NCBI GenBank assembly: GCA_013399305.1
Contig: VXAI01000276.1
Span: 136,659 to 200,658 of the forward strand
DNA: 64,000 bases
Direction: 5' to 3'
Origin: Rostratula benghalensis
Taxonomy: Eukaryota; Chordata; Aves; Charadriiformes; Rostratulidae
The position numbers were made by a program, and so were the translations under genes. Under the pieces are notes generated by a model that was not told the DNA's origin, ran no database searches, and was given only the letters and a program-made list of their open reading frames with translations. Numbering within the stretch: position 1 is the first letter of the stretch; each line of letters begins with the position of its first letter. Shown in pieces: positions 14,116 to 26,537 of the stretch.

Positions 14116-14386
14116 ATATAGAGACTGTGTTGCACTGAATATACCATCAACTACCAAAGTGTTGTGGTTTCAGTAAAGACATTTCCTGAGATCTGAGAAG
14201 TAAGCACTAAAACTGTGTTACATTGATATATCCCATCAATTAAAGCAATAAGGCTTTGATTCTTTCATTGCATTTGGTTCAACATCGCACAAAATGGTAA
14301 GGTCCTTCCTTTGGTCATGCAGGTGATGGAAACAGCCTGGTCTCTGGAGTATCCTAAAACATATGAATTTAATTAAGCAGAATATA

Positions 14387-16063
14387 CATAGAATCATAGG
14401 ATCATAGAATTGTCTAGGTTGGAGGGGACCTTTGAGATCATCTAGTCCAACCAGCAACCTAACTCTGCTAAAAAAAAGCAATGAAACAAAAACAATGTCA
14501 CGTCACTAAGCAGTATGTCAACCCATCTCTTCAGGGATAGTGCCTCAACCACTTCCCTGGGCAACCCATTCTAATGCTTAATAACCCTTTCTGTGTAAAA
14601 ATTTTTCTTGATATCCAGTCTGAACCTTCCCTGGCACAACTTGAAGCCATTTCCTCTGTCTTATCGCCTGCGACTTAGGAGAAAAGACCAACCTTCACTT
14701 CTCCACAACCTCTTTTCAGGTAGATGTAGAGAGCATCCTCTTCTCCAGGCTGAACAACCCCAGCACCCTCAGACGCTCCTCATAAGGCTTACTCTCCAGA
14801 CCCTTCCCCAGCTTTGTTGCTTTTCTCTGGGCCCGCTCCAGACCACAATGTCTTCTTCGTGGTAAGGGGCCTAAAACAGGACACAATACTCAAGATGGGG
14901 CCTCACCAGTGCCAAGTACAGGGGGGCAATCACTTCTTTAATCCTACTCGCTACATTTTTCCTGATACATGCTAGGATGCTGTTGGCCTTCTTGGCCACC
15001 TGGTCACACTGTTGTCTCATGGTCAGCCACCAGTTGACCAACACCCCCAGGTCCTTTTCTGCCAGGAACCTCTCCAGCCACTCTTCCCCAAGCTTTTAGC
15101 GCTGCATGGGGTTGATGTAACCCAAGTGCAGGGCCCCATCTTGAGTACTGTCTCCTGTTTTGGGCCCCTTACCACGAAGAAGACATTGTGGTCTGGAGCA
15201 GGCCCAGAGAAAAAAAACAAATCCCACTGGCCTTGGCCATCAATCCAGCCTGTCCAGATCCCTCTTCAAAGCCTTCCTACACTGAAGCAGGTCGACACTC
15301 CCGCCTAGTTTAGTGTCATCTGCAAACTTACTGAGGGTGCACTCAATTCCCTCGTCCAGATCATAGACGAAGATGTTAAAGAGAATCAGCCCAAATACTG
15401 AGCCCTGGGGGACACTACTTGACACTGGCTGCCAACTGGATTTAACTCTATTCACCACCACTCCCTGGCCTGGCCCTCCAGCCAGTTTTTAACCCAGTGG
15501 AGAATACTCTAATTCAAGCCACAGACAGCCAGTTTCTCCAGGAGGATACTGTGGGAGACTCTAGCAATGTCCCTTACTAAGGTCCAGGTAAACAACATCC
15601 ACAGCCTTTCCCTCATCCAGCAAGCGGGTTGCTTTGTCATAGAAGATCAGGTTTGTTGAGCAGGAACTGCCCCTCGTGAGCCTGGGCTGAGTGGGCCTGT
15701 TCACCTGGGTGTCCTTCGTGCAACACATAATGGCACTCAGGATGGTCTGTTCCATGACCTTCCCAGGCACCAAGGTCAGACTGACAAGCCTGTAGTTCCC
15801 TGAATCATCCTTCCAACCCTTCTTGTGGATGGGCATCACATTTGCTAGACACCACTCAGCTGGGATGTCCCCGGTTTGCCAGGACTATCCATAAATTATG
15901 GAAAATCGCTCAGTGAGCAGTTCTGCCAGCTCAGTACCCTCAGGTGGATCCCATCTGGCCCCATTGACTTGTTCATATCCAGGTGTTGGAGCAGGTCCTT
16001 CACCACCTCCCCTTTGGATTACGGGGGCTTCATTCTGCTCCCCAACCCTATCTGCCAGACAAA
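14387..16063 (-). repeat. CR1 LINE, long antisense fragment with reverse-transcriptase remnants
   Basis: This is a CR1 copy of about 1.7 kb in reverse orientation. It opens at the left with the reverse-complemented tail (CATAGAATCATAGGATCATAG) and runs through the 3' UTR into the end of ORF2. On the minus strand, broken frames show CR1 reverse transcriptase: GNYRLVSLT and VPGKVMEQ near 15.8 kb, VPQGSV near 15.4 kb, and a FADD catalytic box at 15315-15326 followed by TKLGGSVDL. Stops and frameshifts interrupt ORF2, so it is dead. It also contains an internal inverted duplication, listed separately, that disrupts the normal CR1 order. The left end is the true 3' end; the right end (about 16063) is where CR1 similarity fades, consistent with 5' truncation. 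Confidence 0.93.
14821..15213. repeat. 82-bp inverted duplication within a CR1 copy
   Basis: Arm 1 (14821-14902) and arm 2 (15132-15213) are reverse complements with about 78 of 82 positions matching, by eye. The spacer is 229 bp. Arm 1 sits where CR1 normally has this sequence (TGTCTTCTTCGTGGTAAGGG). Arm 2 replaces the CR1 stretch expected between CCCAAGTGCAGG and CACTGGCCTTGGCC. Arm 2 is therefore the inserted copy, and the two arms could pair as a long hairpin. Confidence 0.88.
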
Positions 16064-18987
16064 ATTGATATTGACATAGGAGTCTTGAGAATTACAGAGA
16101 TAATTTTTAGTTACCAAAAAAATACTTAGGGAATCCCTTTATGCAGTATACATTGTAAAACACAAGTTATCAAACTATTTACTATTTATTAGACATCCAG
16201 GTAGTGCAAAATGCCCACACACTTGTGTTACAGGAAGTGTTGGTGATATTCCTGCTTAAATGTACTTTACATCTGCAAAACAATAGCACCTGTTTATTAT
16301 TTGTTTCAGATGTTTTCCTAATTTGCACTGGAAAGAACATGAGCCATCTTAGATCTTAATTCACCCTGGGTTTTGTGGCTTTTCTTAATGCATGCTTTTC
16401 ATCTTTTCCATCAAGCAGGTTGCAGTTAAGCTTGGAGATTTTGTGATTATATTTTCCCTGTCATATGGCTGAATCTGCTGCTAAATTGTATTAACATAAA
16501 TAGAAGTTTAACTACAGAGAATTCTGATATTTTAACTTTTTCCTTTGGGAAATATATTGCAAAAGGGAGACAAATATCCTTGGTTTGCAGATCAAGAAAC
16601 AAAGGTAGGAGCTTTGTTTGTTTTACTGTCTATAAAGGACACTGATTTTACGTAGTTGCTTATAAATGTTGTTGCTGTGTAGGATATTGGAAAACTGTAG
16701 AGGCATAGCCAATGTGATACTTAGTTTGTTTACATTGACTTTTTGGGCAGGAGTCTGTCTCCCAAATAAATAATAAATTAACATTCTTTTGTCTTTCTTC
16801 AAAATTGCTCCCCAGTGCTCAACATTGCTTCCCTGTACACTGGTATTGTAGACCACAGAGTACAGAAATATAGCATGCTTCAAGCAATATTGTTTTGGAC
16901 CCTTTAAATTTTGTGGTTGGGACCTCACTAAATGGCATGTTAGAGAGAACTGTGTGCTCTTTGATCTCTTACCAACCAAGAAAACTTCTTCTCGACATGG
17001 ATCATTTTCATCATCTTTAATCATAGACTGAAGACAGAGTATTTTATTTTTAGACGTACTGCCTATTTATATGTCCACATTTTAGGTTTCTACCGATTAC
17101 TTGAGTTGGTCTCATTGAAGGAAAAAAGAAGGAGAGTTAGAGGAATCTGGAGACTAAATGATCTATGGTTATTAGAACTGTGCAAATATCAAATATATAT
17201 TGATATATAATATGTATTCCCCTATATATTCCCATTTTAAATCTCATGTGAAAATCTACAGTTTATCTTCTTCCTTCTTATGATTAAAAAGGTAAATTGA
17301 ATAGACTCTTAAAAAATTTATTGCACTTAATAAAATATTTCCACAAATTTCTTGTTTGGATTGATCTAAAGAATGAGCCTTTCTTTGAAAAAAATTCAGA
17401 CTGTTTCTTCTTTTTCAGCCTTGCAAATTTACACAATATGGGTGTTGACTATCTTTTTTTTACAGAATATGATTATGTGGTACTTGAAATACTTGCCTTG
17501 TAAAGTAGAAAGTATAAGACTGAAACAAATCATAGGAGATATTTACAAAGATGCTGGCAGATCTGAATTTTCCAGCCTACCTACCGAATACCATGTTGCA
17601 GTGGCTTTTTGTTGCTGTCTTTGCTTTTTTTTTTTTTTTTAATTTTGCTTGCATTTGGAAAATGGGTGGGTTTTTTAGTATTTTCTCTTGATTGAATATT
17701 ACATATTTCAGAAAGTATCAGTGAAACCTGTCAGGAACATCATAAGGCTTAGAACAATCAACAAGTTGGATTCACAGGCACCATACAGGAGGAGAAGTAG
17801 AGAGCTTCTCATAAGAAATCTGAAGCTTTAAAATGTAGTAAAACTGGATGAACCCTTCTTTATATTAATTCATTACCATGTACCATTGCGGATATCAAAG
17901 GGTCACAAAGTTATTTTGGTGTACAGCAGAAGAGTTTAAAAGGTTTTGACATATACAGATAATACATGAGTTTTCAGACATTTTTGTCTTTTTCATAGTC
18001 ATCAAATACATTAGTATTTTTTTTTTATTTTAGCTAAGTTTCTGATAGGTAACTAGGATTGTATGAGCCGAGGAATAGATGATTGATTTTCAAGCATACT
18101 GTGATCTCCAGGAAAGATATGTGAAGAAATGTTTCTTCCTGTTTTCCACCCCCAGAAATCATTGCCCAGTTGGATATTGAACTAATGAGTTAAGCAGAAG
18201 GCTATTGTAAGTATATGCAAAAATACATAGGAGGACACTTTTTTCTCTGGAAGAGCTACCTATGTAACCTAAATGATGTATTAAGTCCAGAGTACACATG
18301 GGATACTGAATGAGGTCAGAAGAGCTTTTTTGGAAGGCTAGGAGGGAAAAAACAGCACTAGACACATTTAATCATTTTTTATGATCTTCCCTGTAGTTAA
18401 AAAGTGAAGTGAAAGAACAGATTGCTGGGCAAAGTAAGCAGGTTTGATTTATCTTTTCTGTTTTACTTTGACTCATCATTTATTAATTACTTCTTGGATT
18501 GAATGGACCACTGCTGGCTTGAATGTACCAAATAATTTATTCAGTATGGCAAAACATGTCATCCTGTAACATTTCTGTAAATCACAGGGGCTTTTTTAAA
18601 ATTTGAAGTTGTATGACTAAAGCAGGAAATAATCTAGGTATCAGACTATGATCTCAATCAGAGAAATAATAACATATAGTATAAATAGTATATTTATACT
18701 GTTATAGACAGTACAAATCTGGTCTGAATCCGTTATTTAGATTGTTTTACTTTTGATTTACATTCTGGTGTAAGTGAAAAACAAGCCTTAAGGAAATAAG
18801 TGACCTGCTGCAGTGATATGGACTCATCTGTGAGCTGGAAACCATTGGTAATACAAATTAATATTCTAATTTCTTTATGCTATTCCTCATTTCTAGAATA
18901 GCACTGGAAGTAAACTAGACATGCTCTTCATAGTGTTCATGTGTTTGTAAAACTACAGTTAAACCTGAATCTGAATCGTTTATGCTT

Positions 18988-19436
18988 ATAGAGGAGGATG
19001 ACCAAGATGGTGAAAGGTCTCAAGAGCAAGATTTAAGAGGAATGGCTAAGGTCACTTGGGTTGCTCAGCTTGGAGAAGAGCAGGCTGAGGGTAATCTCAT
19101 CACAGCCTACATCTTTTTCAAGGGTGACAACAGAGGGAGAGGTGCTGATCTCGTCTCACTGGTGACCAGCAACAGGACACGATGAAATGGAACAAAACTG
19201 CATCAGGGGAAGGGCTGTTTGAATATTACGAAAAAGTTCTTCTCAGAGAAGGTGGTCAGTCACTGGTTCAGACTCCCCAGGGAAGTTGTCACAGCACCAA
19301 GCCCATCACAGTTCAAGGAGTCAACACAATGGTCTTAGTCATACAGTTTAGTTTTTGGTAATTCTGCAAGGACTTGAAGACACTTACAGGTACCTTCCAA
19401 CTTGACATATTCTATGATTCTCTGATTCTATAATTT
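18988..19436 (+). repeat. CR1 LINE, diverged 3'-end fragment
   Basis: This is a sense-orientation CR1 remnant of about 450 bp. Recognisable blocks in order are GCTCAGCTTGGAGAAGAGCA, a segment ending in GGTGACCAGCAACAGGACAC, CCCCAGGGAAGTTGTCACAG, and the tail CATATTCTATGATTCTCTGATTC. It is more diverged than the copies at 14.4 and 20.2 kb, so probably an older insertion. Confidence 0.88.
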
Positions 19437-20227
19437 TGTGAAATTTTGACCCTTTCAGTTCAATAAATACAGAGATCAATATTATAAAAGGGTTGCATAA
19501 ATCTGCTTCTACATAGCACTTTCTTTTGTAAACAAAATATTTAGCTTGTCCTGAACTGAAAGTAATTTGGTAACACGTCTTGTGTATGATCAGGCCAATA
19601 ATCTGGCTAGCTTATTATTCTATTTCCAAGAGTAACAGTTGTGTAGGAGGAATAGTATGAGGGCAAGCACATATACTTCTCTTGCATCCCCCCACAACCT
19701 GCAGTTAATGGGGCCCTGATCTTTAGGTTGTGATTTTGAATATAAAAATCCTTGACAGATTATATTTCCACTTTGTGAACTGTTTTTTATCACTCAACCT
19801 GCAGAAACTTCTGGCATCCACAGCATCCCACGCCATGGAAAGGAATTCCACACTTGAGTTGTGTTTCCGATAAGGAAGTATATAGTATAATTTATTTTCA
19901 GTATGCAGCTTCATAATGTATTTAATACCCCTGTCAGAACAGACCAGTTTCTTATTCAGCTTGTCATGGATACACACAATTTTATAGACCTAAGTCCTGT
20001 CCCTTATCAGTTGCTTCTCTTTGAGGATGAAGAACACTATTTATTTAGTCATTCTTCACACAGAATCTGCTCCATAGCTTTAATCTTCCTTGTCATATCT
20101 CTTTGTATTTTATATGTTTTCTTCTTTGTCTGTTGTGTAAAATCAGGATCAAACCCGCACAGTATCATGTGTGAGGTAAAACAAGGACCTAGGTGGTGGC
20201 ATAGTGTCCTACTCTTTGCCCCTTAGA

Positions 20228-21478
20228 TTCATAGAATCATAGAATCATTCAGGTTGGAACGGACCCTAGGGATCATTGAGTCCAACCATAGACCCCATTC
20301 TACAAAGCTCTCCCCTACACTGTATCCCCAAAAACCACATCTAAATGACTCTTAAACACATTCAGGGATGGCAACTCAAGCACCTTCCTGGGCAGCCTAT
20401 TCCAGTGTCTGACCACTTTTTCTGAGAAGAATTTTTTCTTAATGTTCAGTCTAAACCTACCCTGTTGCAGCTTGAAGCCTTTCCCTCTTGTTCTATTGGC
20501 TATTGCTAATTACCTGTGAGAAGAGACCAGCACCGACCTCTCTACAATGTCCTTTCAAGTAGTTGTAGAGAGCGATGAGGTCTCCCCTCTGCCTCCTCTT
20601 CCTCAAACTAAACAGTCCCAGCTCCTTTAATCACTCTTCATAAGATTTTTTCTCCAGGTCCCCTCACCAGCTTCTTTGCCCTCATCTGCACTCGCTCCAG
20701 CACCTCGATATCTCTCTTGTATTGAGGTGCCCAGAACTGGACACAATACTCAAGGGGTGGCCTCACCAGTGCTGAGTACGGGGGAACAATCACCTCCCTA
20801 CCCTCTGCTGGTCATGCTATTTCTAACACAAGCCCAGATGCCAGTGGCTTTCTTGGCCACCTGGGCACACTGCTGGCTCATATTCTGCCACTTGTCAATT
20901 AGATCCCCCAGGTCCTTTTCTGCCAGGCAGCTCTCCAGCCACACTTCTCCAGGCTTGTAGTGACGCATGGGGTTGTTGTGGCCCAAGTGCAGGACCTGGC
21001 ACTTGGCCTTGTTGAAGCTCATCCCGTTAACATTGGCCCAATGATTCAATCCATCCAAAGTCTCTCTGTAAAACCTCCACATCCTAGGCAGGTCAACACT
21101 CCTGCTTAACTCAGTGTCATCTGCAAATTTACTGATGATACACTCTATTGTACACTCTATCGAGATCATCAATAAAGATGTTAAACAGAAATGGTCTCAA
21201 CACTGAGCCCTGAGGATCACCACTTGTGACTGGCCACAAGCTGGATTTAACTCCCTTGAGCACCACTCTTTGGGACTGTCCATGCAGCCAGTGCTTGATC
21301 CAGCAGCTTGTATGCTCATCCAGGCCATGAGGAGCCAGTTCTTCCATGAGAATTCTATGAGGAACAGTGTCAAATGCTTTTTGAAAGTCCAGGCAGACAA
21401 TATCTACAGCCTTTCCCTCGTCCAATCTTGTCATAGATGTCACTACTAATGGTGTTTTTGCTTTTCTGCTGCTGGACA
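20228..21478 (-). repeat. CR1 LINE, antisense fragment with reverse-transcriptase remnants
   Basis: This is a CR1 copy of about 1.25 kb in reverse orientation, starting with the reverse-complemented tail (TTCATAGAATCATAGAATCA). On the minus strand it encodes broken reverse-transcriptase pieces: [19 protein letters not shown] near 21.4 kb, [16 protein letters not shown] near 21.2 kb, and a FADD box at 21116-21127 with DTELSRSVDL. The reading frame is interrupted, so no enzyme is made. It ends at the right where the CR1 ORF2 match stops abruptly near 21478. Confidence 0.94.
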
Positions 21479-22963
21479 TTACCTGTTAACTACAACTTGG
21501 CAAACTCTTCCCTAAATCACAAAAGCTTGTCCAGAGCACATTCTTTTGTGCATGCAGAGTGAGGAGAGGCTTCTATCCCCATGTTCATTACTTTCCCTTT
21601 TGTGGTACTTACACTTGTGCATTAGCAAGGCTTTTAGCAAGTTAACAAGGAAGATTGTTCACTTTTTAGAAAAGTCCCGTGTATTTACTGGTCATCATTC
21701 AGGTTGCTATTTATATACTTACCCAGTAGCAAATTTTCCAATGTCCTGTCTGAAGAGTATGCTATGGAATATTCAAATTACCAAAATGGCAATTCTTTGT
21801 GCGAATGCAGCTAACACTTTTATGATGAGCTTTCTCAGCATCTTGCATAGAGTTTTTCAGAGTTGCTGACATTGGCCTTAAGTTTCTTGAAAGTACAAAT
21901 TAGCTACTGAAGTTTCCTTAGGCTTTTGCATTCTAATTTGGAATATAAATATATTTACAGAAACAATCTATGATAATGGAAAGCTGAAGGTTTTCATAAG
22001 GGGCAGAGGGCCAGGCTTTTAAAGTATGTAGATAATAAACTGCTTTTATAGCTAGTGGGAGCTGGCCACTTCAGTGCCTTCTAAAATCTCATCCTGAAAC
22101 CATTTTTCAGGCTGCTAAGACTTGATAGTCTTGAAATATGATATAAAATTCAAAGTAATTTACAAGGGCAACATTTTCTGAAGGACATGTTTTATCTGTA
22201 GAGATATGAAAGGTATTTGAATACTTTTTGGTGACCTACAACTCCAAACAAAACACTAAAATTAGTGATTAAATGGCAGAAAAATAAAATGTCTAGCCTC
22301 TTTGCAAAAGCAAAACCATCACTTTTTTATATATAGGTCTATAGGGAGAGTATGCAGGCATGTGAAGGCAGACTTGATTATCCAAATCAAAAAAATATAT
22401 CTGTTTCTGACTGCTGGATCAGTCCATGGGGTTGTTGATACTGCCTGGTCAACCATAAGAAAAATAAAGAAGAAAAAAATCCCCAGCAATGTAGATAGGT
22501 GCATAGAAGAACTGCTTAGATGCTATGGGAATAGACATTTTACCTTGCAAAGGAAAGAAAAAGAATGTGTCTTCTGTAATCTGCCAAATCAGAAAACGGA
22601 TCCCTGTAAAATTCATGCAATGAGGAAGACAGCTTCCCCGTTTCATCTGCACTGGCAGAAGCTGACGAATGAAGGCAGAGGTAGGAAGTTAACTGCTAGG
22701 ATGAAGAGGAGAAAGTCATGTAGATACAAGGGAAGGAGTGTCTGAGCTTCAGATGAAAGTCATATGATGGAAAGAGAAGAACTTGTATCAAGGAATATTT
22801 TTATTTATCTTAGTTCTGTACCTGGTGCTTATATGATGTAATAAACCTGACAGTCCTATATATACTCAATGTAGAGAGCATTCAAACAAGCATCATTCTG
22901 TTTTCCATGGCTGATATGCCTGGTAAAAGTTGACCTGTACTGCCTGGCAAGCAACGCATTTGT

Positions 22964-23001
22964 CTGAATAATAGATAGTACTCTGAATAATAGACAGAAT
23001 A
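22964..23001. repeat. 19-bp direct tandem duplication
   Basis: CTGAATAATAGATAGTACT at 22964 is repeated from 22983 as CTGAATAATAGACAGAATA. This is a two-copy imperfect tandem repeat in ARSB intron 6. Confidence 0.7.
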
Positions 23002-25135
23002 GATAATATTCCTTTGGCAGAAGATCAGTGCATGCAATAGGTGAGTTAACATGACTGACAGAGTTCTCTTTATAACCTCTCAACTTGAGGGAATTTATCT
23101 ATTTATCTTCAAAAATTTTGCTGAAAGATAATATTCCACCAAGGAATTTCAACTACCAGCTCTGGTAAAAACATTCCTTAGTGTAGGATTTTGGGTTTGT
23201 TACCTGGATGAAAATTATTTTACCTTCTGGAATCTTATTTTAAGTCTTAGGTGTGGCATTCTAAGGATGTTTTGGAAAGTATATCTAAAAATACAACGTT
23301 TTATACTGTTTATCTGAAGTATATTAAATAGTTTATCTTGTGTAATATTATGTCTTCATATACTGTAGCTCAGCACTCAGCAGCATACTCTCCATGCTAA
23401 ACCTTAAAGCCAAAAATACAGACTCACATAATTTTTCCTTTAGATCAAGCCTCAGTGTTGGAATTTTGAGACAGAATGCTTAAAAGCTATGGTTGTGTTT
23501 TTTGATCTACTGAATGTCTTTCATTGTGCTCTTTAAGAAAATAGATGGCAAAGATGAATACTCCCAGTAGCAAACAGTATGACAGACTAAGACATAACAT
23601 AATGATACTGAAAAGTAAGCAATAGTAGTCTTTAAACTGATTCTATCTGTTATGGATGTCACAGGGCTGTGTGGGGATTTATGTTCCAGAAGAGATTCTT
23701 CTGGGGTAATTATGAAGTTTTTCCTCTGTTCTATAGGGATTTGTGGTTTTTTACTATTGGCTTCAGTGCTTCATGGTCTAACATGAGCTGTGTGCTCCCC
23801 AGACAGTGTATGCATCCTCTAAATAAGTAGTCCTTTTTAATAGTCTTATTTATCTGAGCACATTATACAAGTCTGATGTAAACAGTGAACTTGGGTATGC
23901 ACAAAAAGTGCTTATTAAAAAAAACTGATTCAAAATGTGAATCGCCATAATAAAATAGAAACTTAGCAGAACCTTATTAAAAAATACAGAAATTACTTCC
24001 CTGCATTTCCTTTCCAAACTTTTTGTTGTTCACTTCTAGCTGATGTATATTTGCCTGATTGTGATGTACAGAATTTACTCTTAGTAGAAACCTCTAGGTC
24101 TGCTTCTAATGTCCAATCTGACATGATCGTTGTGCTTGCCGTGAATTATCTTTTTCAATTCAGTGGCAAAAAACTGTCATCTGATTCCTTCAAATTCCCT
24201 AATGTGATTGAAAATAATCTTTTGAAAGATGCAAAAATCAAAATTGGTTTCTCTCTACCTCCTGATGTCTTGTTTCTATTCTAATTATGGAGTCACCATC
24301 TCATAGTCTTTTGTTAAACAGGTATCAACTGATATAGTTAACGTAAAACTCTTAGATTTTCTGTCTTAAACTCCTGTCTTGTTTATGAAAGCTGATATGG
24401 AAGATGGTTTGATTGCTCCTGAAGTGTCTGTCTGACTCCCTTCTGGTTTCAGTAAATAGCTGATCTCCTGGTGTATATAAGTTTTTTTTTTTCTGTGCTC
24501 TTTCCTATAAAAAGTTTCAGGTTTCCTTTTGAGAGGGAATCTGCACATAGTTGACACTTGCAGAATCTGGATATGAGGCCACGCCATATGCAACTCTACA
24601 AAAGCCAGTGTCAAAACACGCATCGTGCTGTGTCATGGCATAGAATTACCTTGCTGGCTAGACACAGATCTTTGCAAACATAGGCAACTCAGTCCTCTGT
24701 GTGTGGATGCAAGGACAAGACTTGGTCCCTGGAGTGATCTCAGAGAATTAACATCAGTAGCATTGATTTGGGAGATCTTTCAACCCTATATTCCTAACAA
24801 GCAAAAGATAAAGCACCCATGTGGACAAATCTAGCAATTCATGAGCATTAGTATAGGTATATGAGATAAAACATTTAATATCTATATATGAAAGGAATCC
24901 AGTTATCCACACTCGTGTAACATTTTCCACTGCTAACTTTCAGGGGTGCAGCTCAAGTTCTAAGTTAAATATATCCAGTGAATCATAGCACATATCTTTG
25001 CACATATATATAAAACGCCTTTTTTTATCCAATACATAAAAATAAATGGATGATGCTGCTTTGTTTTCCATCAGAGTGCTAAAAATTCCTTCATGCATAT
25101 GCAATGTTCCTAACTTAATTTACTCTTTCATTAAG

Positions 25136-25264
25136 GTCTTGGCATTGACAATAGGACAACTTTACCACAGAGCACATCTTTACCATGGGATGATACACTT
25201 TTCAATATATCTATGCATGCAGCAATCCGACATGGAAAATGGAAGTTGCTAACCGGATATCCAG
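25136..25264 (+). CDS. ARSB: arylsulfatase B, coding exon 7
   Basis: GT at 25136-25137 completes the cysteine codon begun at 913 (human C405). The frame then reads [40 protein letters not shown] and YP, ending with the first base of a glycine codon (human G446). Human exon 7 carries the matching [24 protein letters not shown] core. The acceptor is TTCATTAAG and the donor GTAAGA at 25265. The exon is 129 nt against 123 nt in human as I recall it, an in-frame gain of two residues in the variable stretch after C405. Two N-glycosylation sequons are visible. N-I-S corresponds to human N426. N-R-T lies in the variable stretch, and I see no equivalent in the human sequence as I remember it. Start and phase were fixed by the split codons at both ends. 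Confidence 0.95.
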
Positions 25265-26271
25265 GTAAGAAAGTAACTAATTTTGTAGACTGTCTTATCG
25301 CCCACCTGACCCACAACCAAACACAGTTTAATGTATTTTCATTTCTTTTAATTATTCTGCCAGCTTCTCAGGTTTTTGATCATATGCAAAAACCTATAAG
25401 GGAAACTTCTAAAATAAAAAAAATATTTTTTCATTTTGCAAGTGTTTTGTATAAAATGACTCTCACAACAGTGGAGAAGCTATCATGGAATATCTCAAGT
25501 TGAAATGGAATCATAAGGATCAGCAGGTTCCTTCAGCACAGGAACAACATGGACCTGTCGGAGTGGGTCCAGCAGAGGGCCACGAAGATGATCAGGGAGC
25601 TGGAGCACCTCTCCTGTGCAGACACGCTGAGAGAACTGGTGTTGTTCAGCCTGGAGAAGAGCAGGCTCTGGGAAGACCTTATAGCAGCCTTCCAGTACCT
25701 GAGGGGAGCCTACAGAAGAGATGGGGAGGGAGTGTCAGGGAGTGTAGTGATAGGATGAGGGGTAATGGTTTTAAACTGAAAGAGTGGGGATTTAGATTAG
25801 ATATCAGGATTAAATTCTTTACTGAAGGTTGGGAGGCACTGGCACAGGTTACCCAGAGAAGTGTCCGAGGCCAGGCTGGATGGGGCTTTGTGCAGCCTGG
25901 TCTAGTGGAAGGTGTCCCTGCCCAGGGCAGGGAGATTGGAAGTCAGTGATCTTTATGGTCCCTTCCAACCCAAACCATTCTATGAATCTGTGAAATCCAA
26001 GAAGAAAGTCCATGAAATTAATTTATACGAAATTATGTGGAAGTTTGAATACCAATGGTGGAGCTTTTTTGTATAAATAGGATTCCTGTATAGGTAACCC
26101 TGGACTGGAGAAACTCTGGTGCTGGGCTAGAGTTAAGAAACGCAGCAGTGGTCACTGGCCAGTGGCTTGTCAAGCGGCCTTATGAATTTGTCTTTTACAG
26201 TATAACTCTATGGCTCCACATTGCTTCGCGGTATCTGAGAATTAACTATTGGCTCGTTTCTGTTTCTGCAG
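25265..26271 (+). other. ARSB: ARSB intron 7 (1,007 bp)
   Basis: The intron runs from GTAAGA at 25265 to TTTCTGCAG at 26271. About half of it is a sense CR1 fragment (25503-25996). The remaining sequence on each side is unremarkable. The 3' end has a good pyrimidine tract (GGCTCGTTTCTGTTTCTGCAG). Confidence 0.9.
25503..25996 (+). repeat. CR1 LINE, 3'-end fragment in ARSB intron 7
   Basis: This is a sense-orientation CR1 copy of about 490 bp between ARSB exons 7 and 8. Recognisable blocks are GGGTCCAGCAGAGGGCCACG, AGCCTGGAGAAGAGCAGGCT, a region ending GGTTACCCAGAGAAGTGTCC, then TCCCTTCCAACCCAAACC and the tail ATTCTATGAATCTGTGA. The open frame of about 154 codons across it is fortuitous. Its 3' tail ends about 275 bp before exon 8. 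Confidence 0.94.
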
Positions 26272-26537
26272 GCTGCAGCCATTGGTTCCCTCCACCATCT
26301 TTGTTCAATGAGTCAAAGATTCAATCACCTGATCCACCAACAAAGAGACTTTGGCTATTTAATATTGTTCGTGATCCTGAAGAGAAAAATGATTTGTCTG
26401 ACAAGTATCCTCATGTGGTGAAAAAACTACTATCACGGCTTCAGTATTATTATAAACGTTCTGTGCCTGTGTTTTACCCTGATGAGGATCCCCACTGTGA
26501 TCCAGCAGCAACTGGGGCCTGGGGTCCTTGGGCATAG
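26272..26537 (+). CDS. ARSB: arylsulfatase B, last coding exon (exon 8)
   Basis: After GC completing the split glycine codon (human G446), the frame reads [20 protein letters not shown], then [40 protein letters not shown], and ends in GAWGPWA with TAG at 26535-26537. This matches the human C-terminus (WFPPPS, SDPPTK, LWLFDIDRDPEERHDLS, LLSRLQFYHK, DPRCDPKATGVWGPWM). The coding length of 266 nt equals the human exon 8 coding length as I recall it. The cysteines equivalent to C447 (pairs with C405) and C521 (pairs with C117 in the N-terminal domain) are present. The N-E-S sequon corresponds to human glycosylation site N458. No frameshift or premature stop is seen, so the gene looks functional in this part. 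The acceptor is TTTCTGCAG ending at 26271. Confidence 0.96.

Larger units (their letters stand above)
914..25135 (+). other. ARSB: ARSB intron 6 (about 24.2 kb)
   Basis: The intron starts GTGAGT at 914 and ends TTCATTAAG at 25135, after a pyrimidine-rich tract. It holds four CR1 fragments (2.47, 14.4, 19.0 and 20.2 kb), listed separately. The rest is AT-rich with short poly-A and poly-T tracts, including about 16 T at 17625-17640 and a run of about ten G near 12052. Stretches 2673-14386, 16064-18987, 19437-20227 and 21479-25135 contain nothing I could assign to a gene or repeat family. The open frames in them are short and resemble no protein I know. A GC-richer patch at about 4640-5990 and an exon-like open frame at 7413 were examined without result. 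Confidence 0.85.

Noticed and set aside
15240..15839. Reverse-transcriptase-like frames as a possible domesticated gene or retron
   Set aside because: The residues and flanking 3' tail are those of CR1 LINE ORF2. The frames are broken by stops and frameshifts, so they are dead retrotransposon pieces. The same applies at 20.8-21.5 and 43.6-44.0 kb.
22302..22745. 147-codon + strand open frame in ARSB intron 6
   Set aside because: No known motif, low-complexity Lys/Arg stretches, no splice-site support in phase, and nothing similar recognised. Length alone is compatible with chance in 64 kb.
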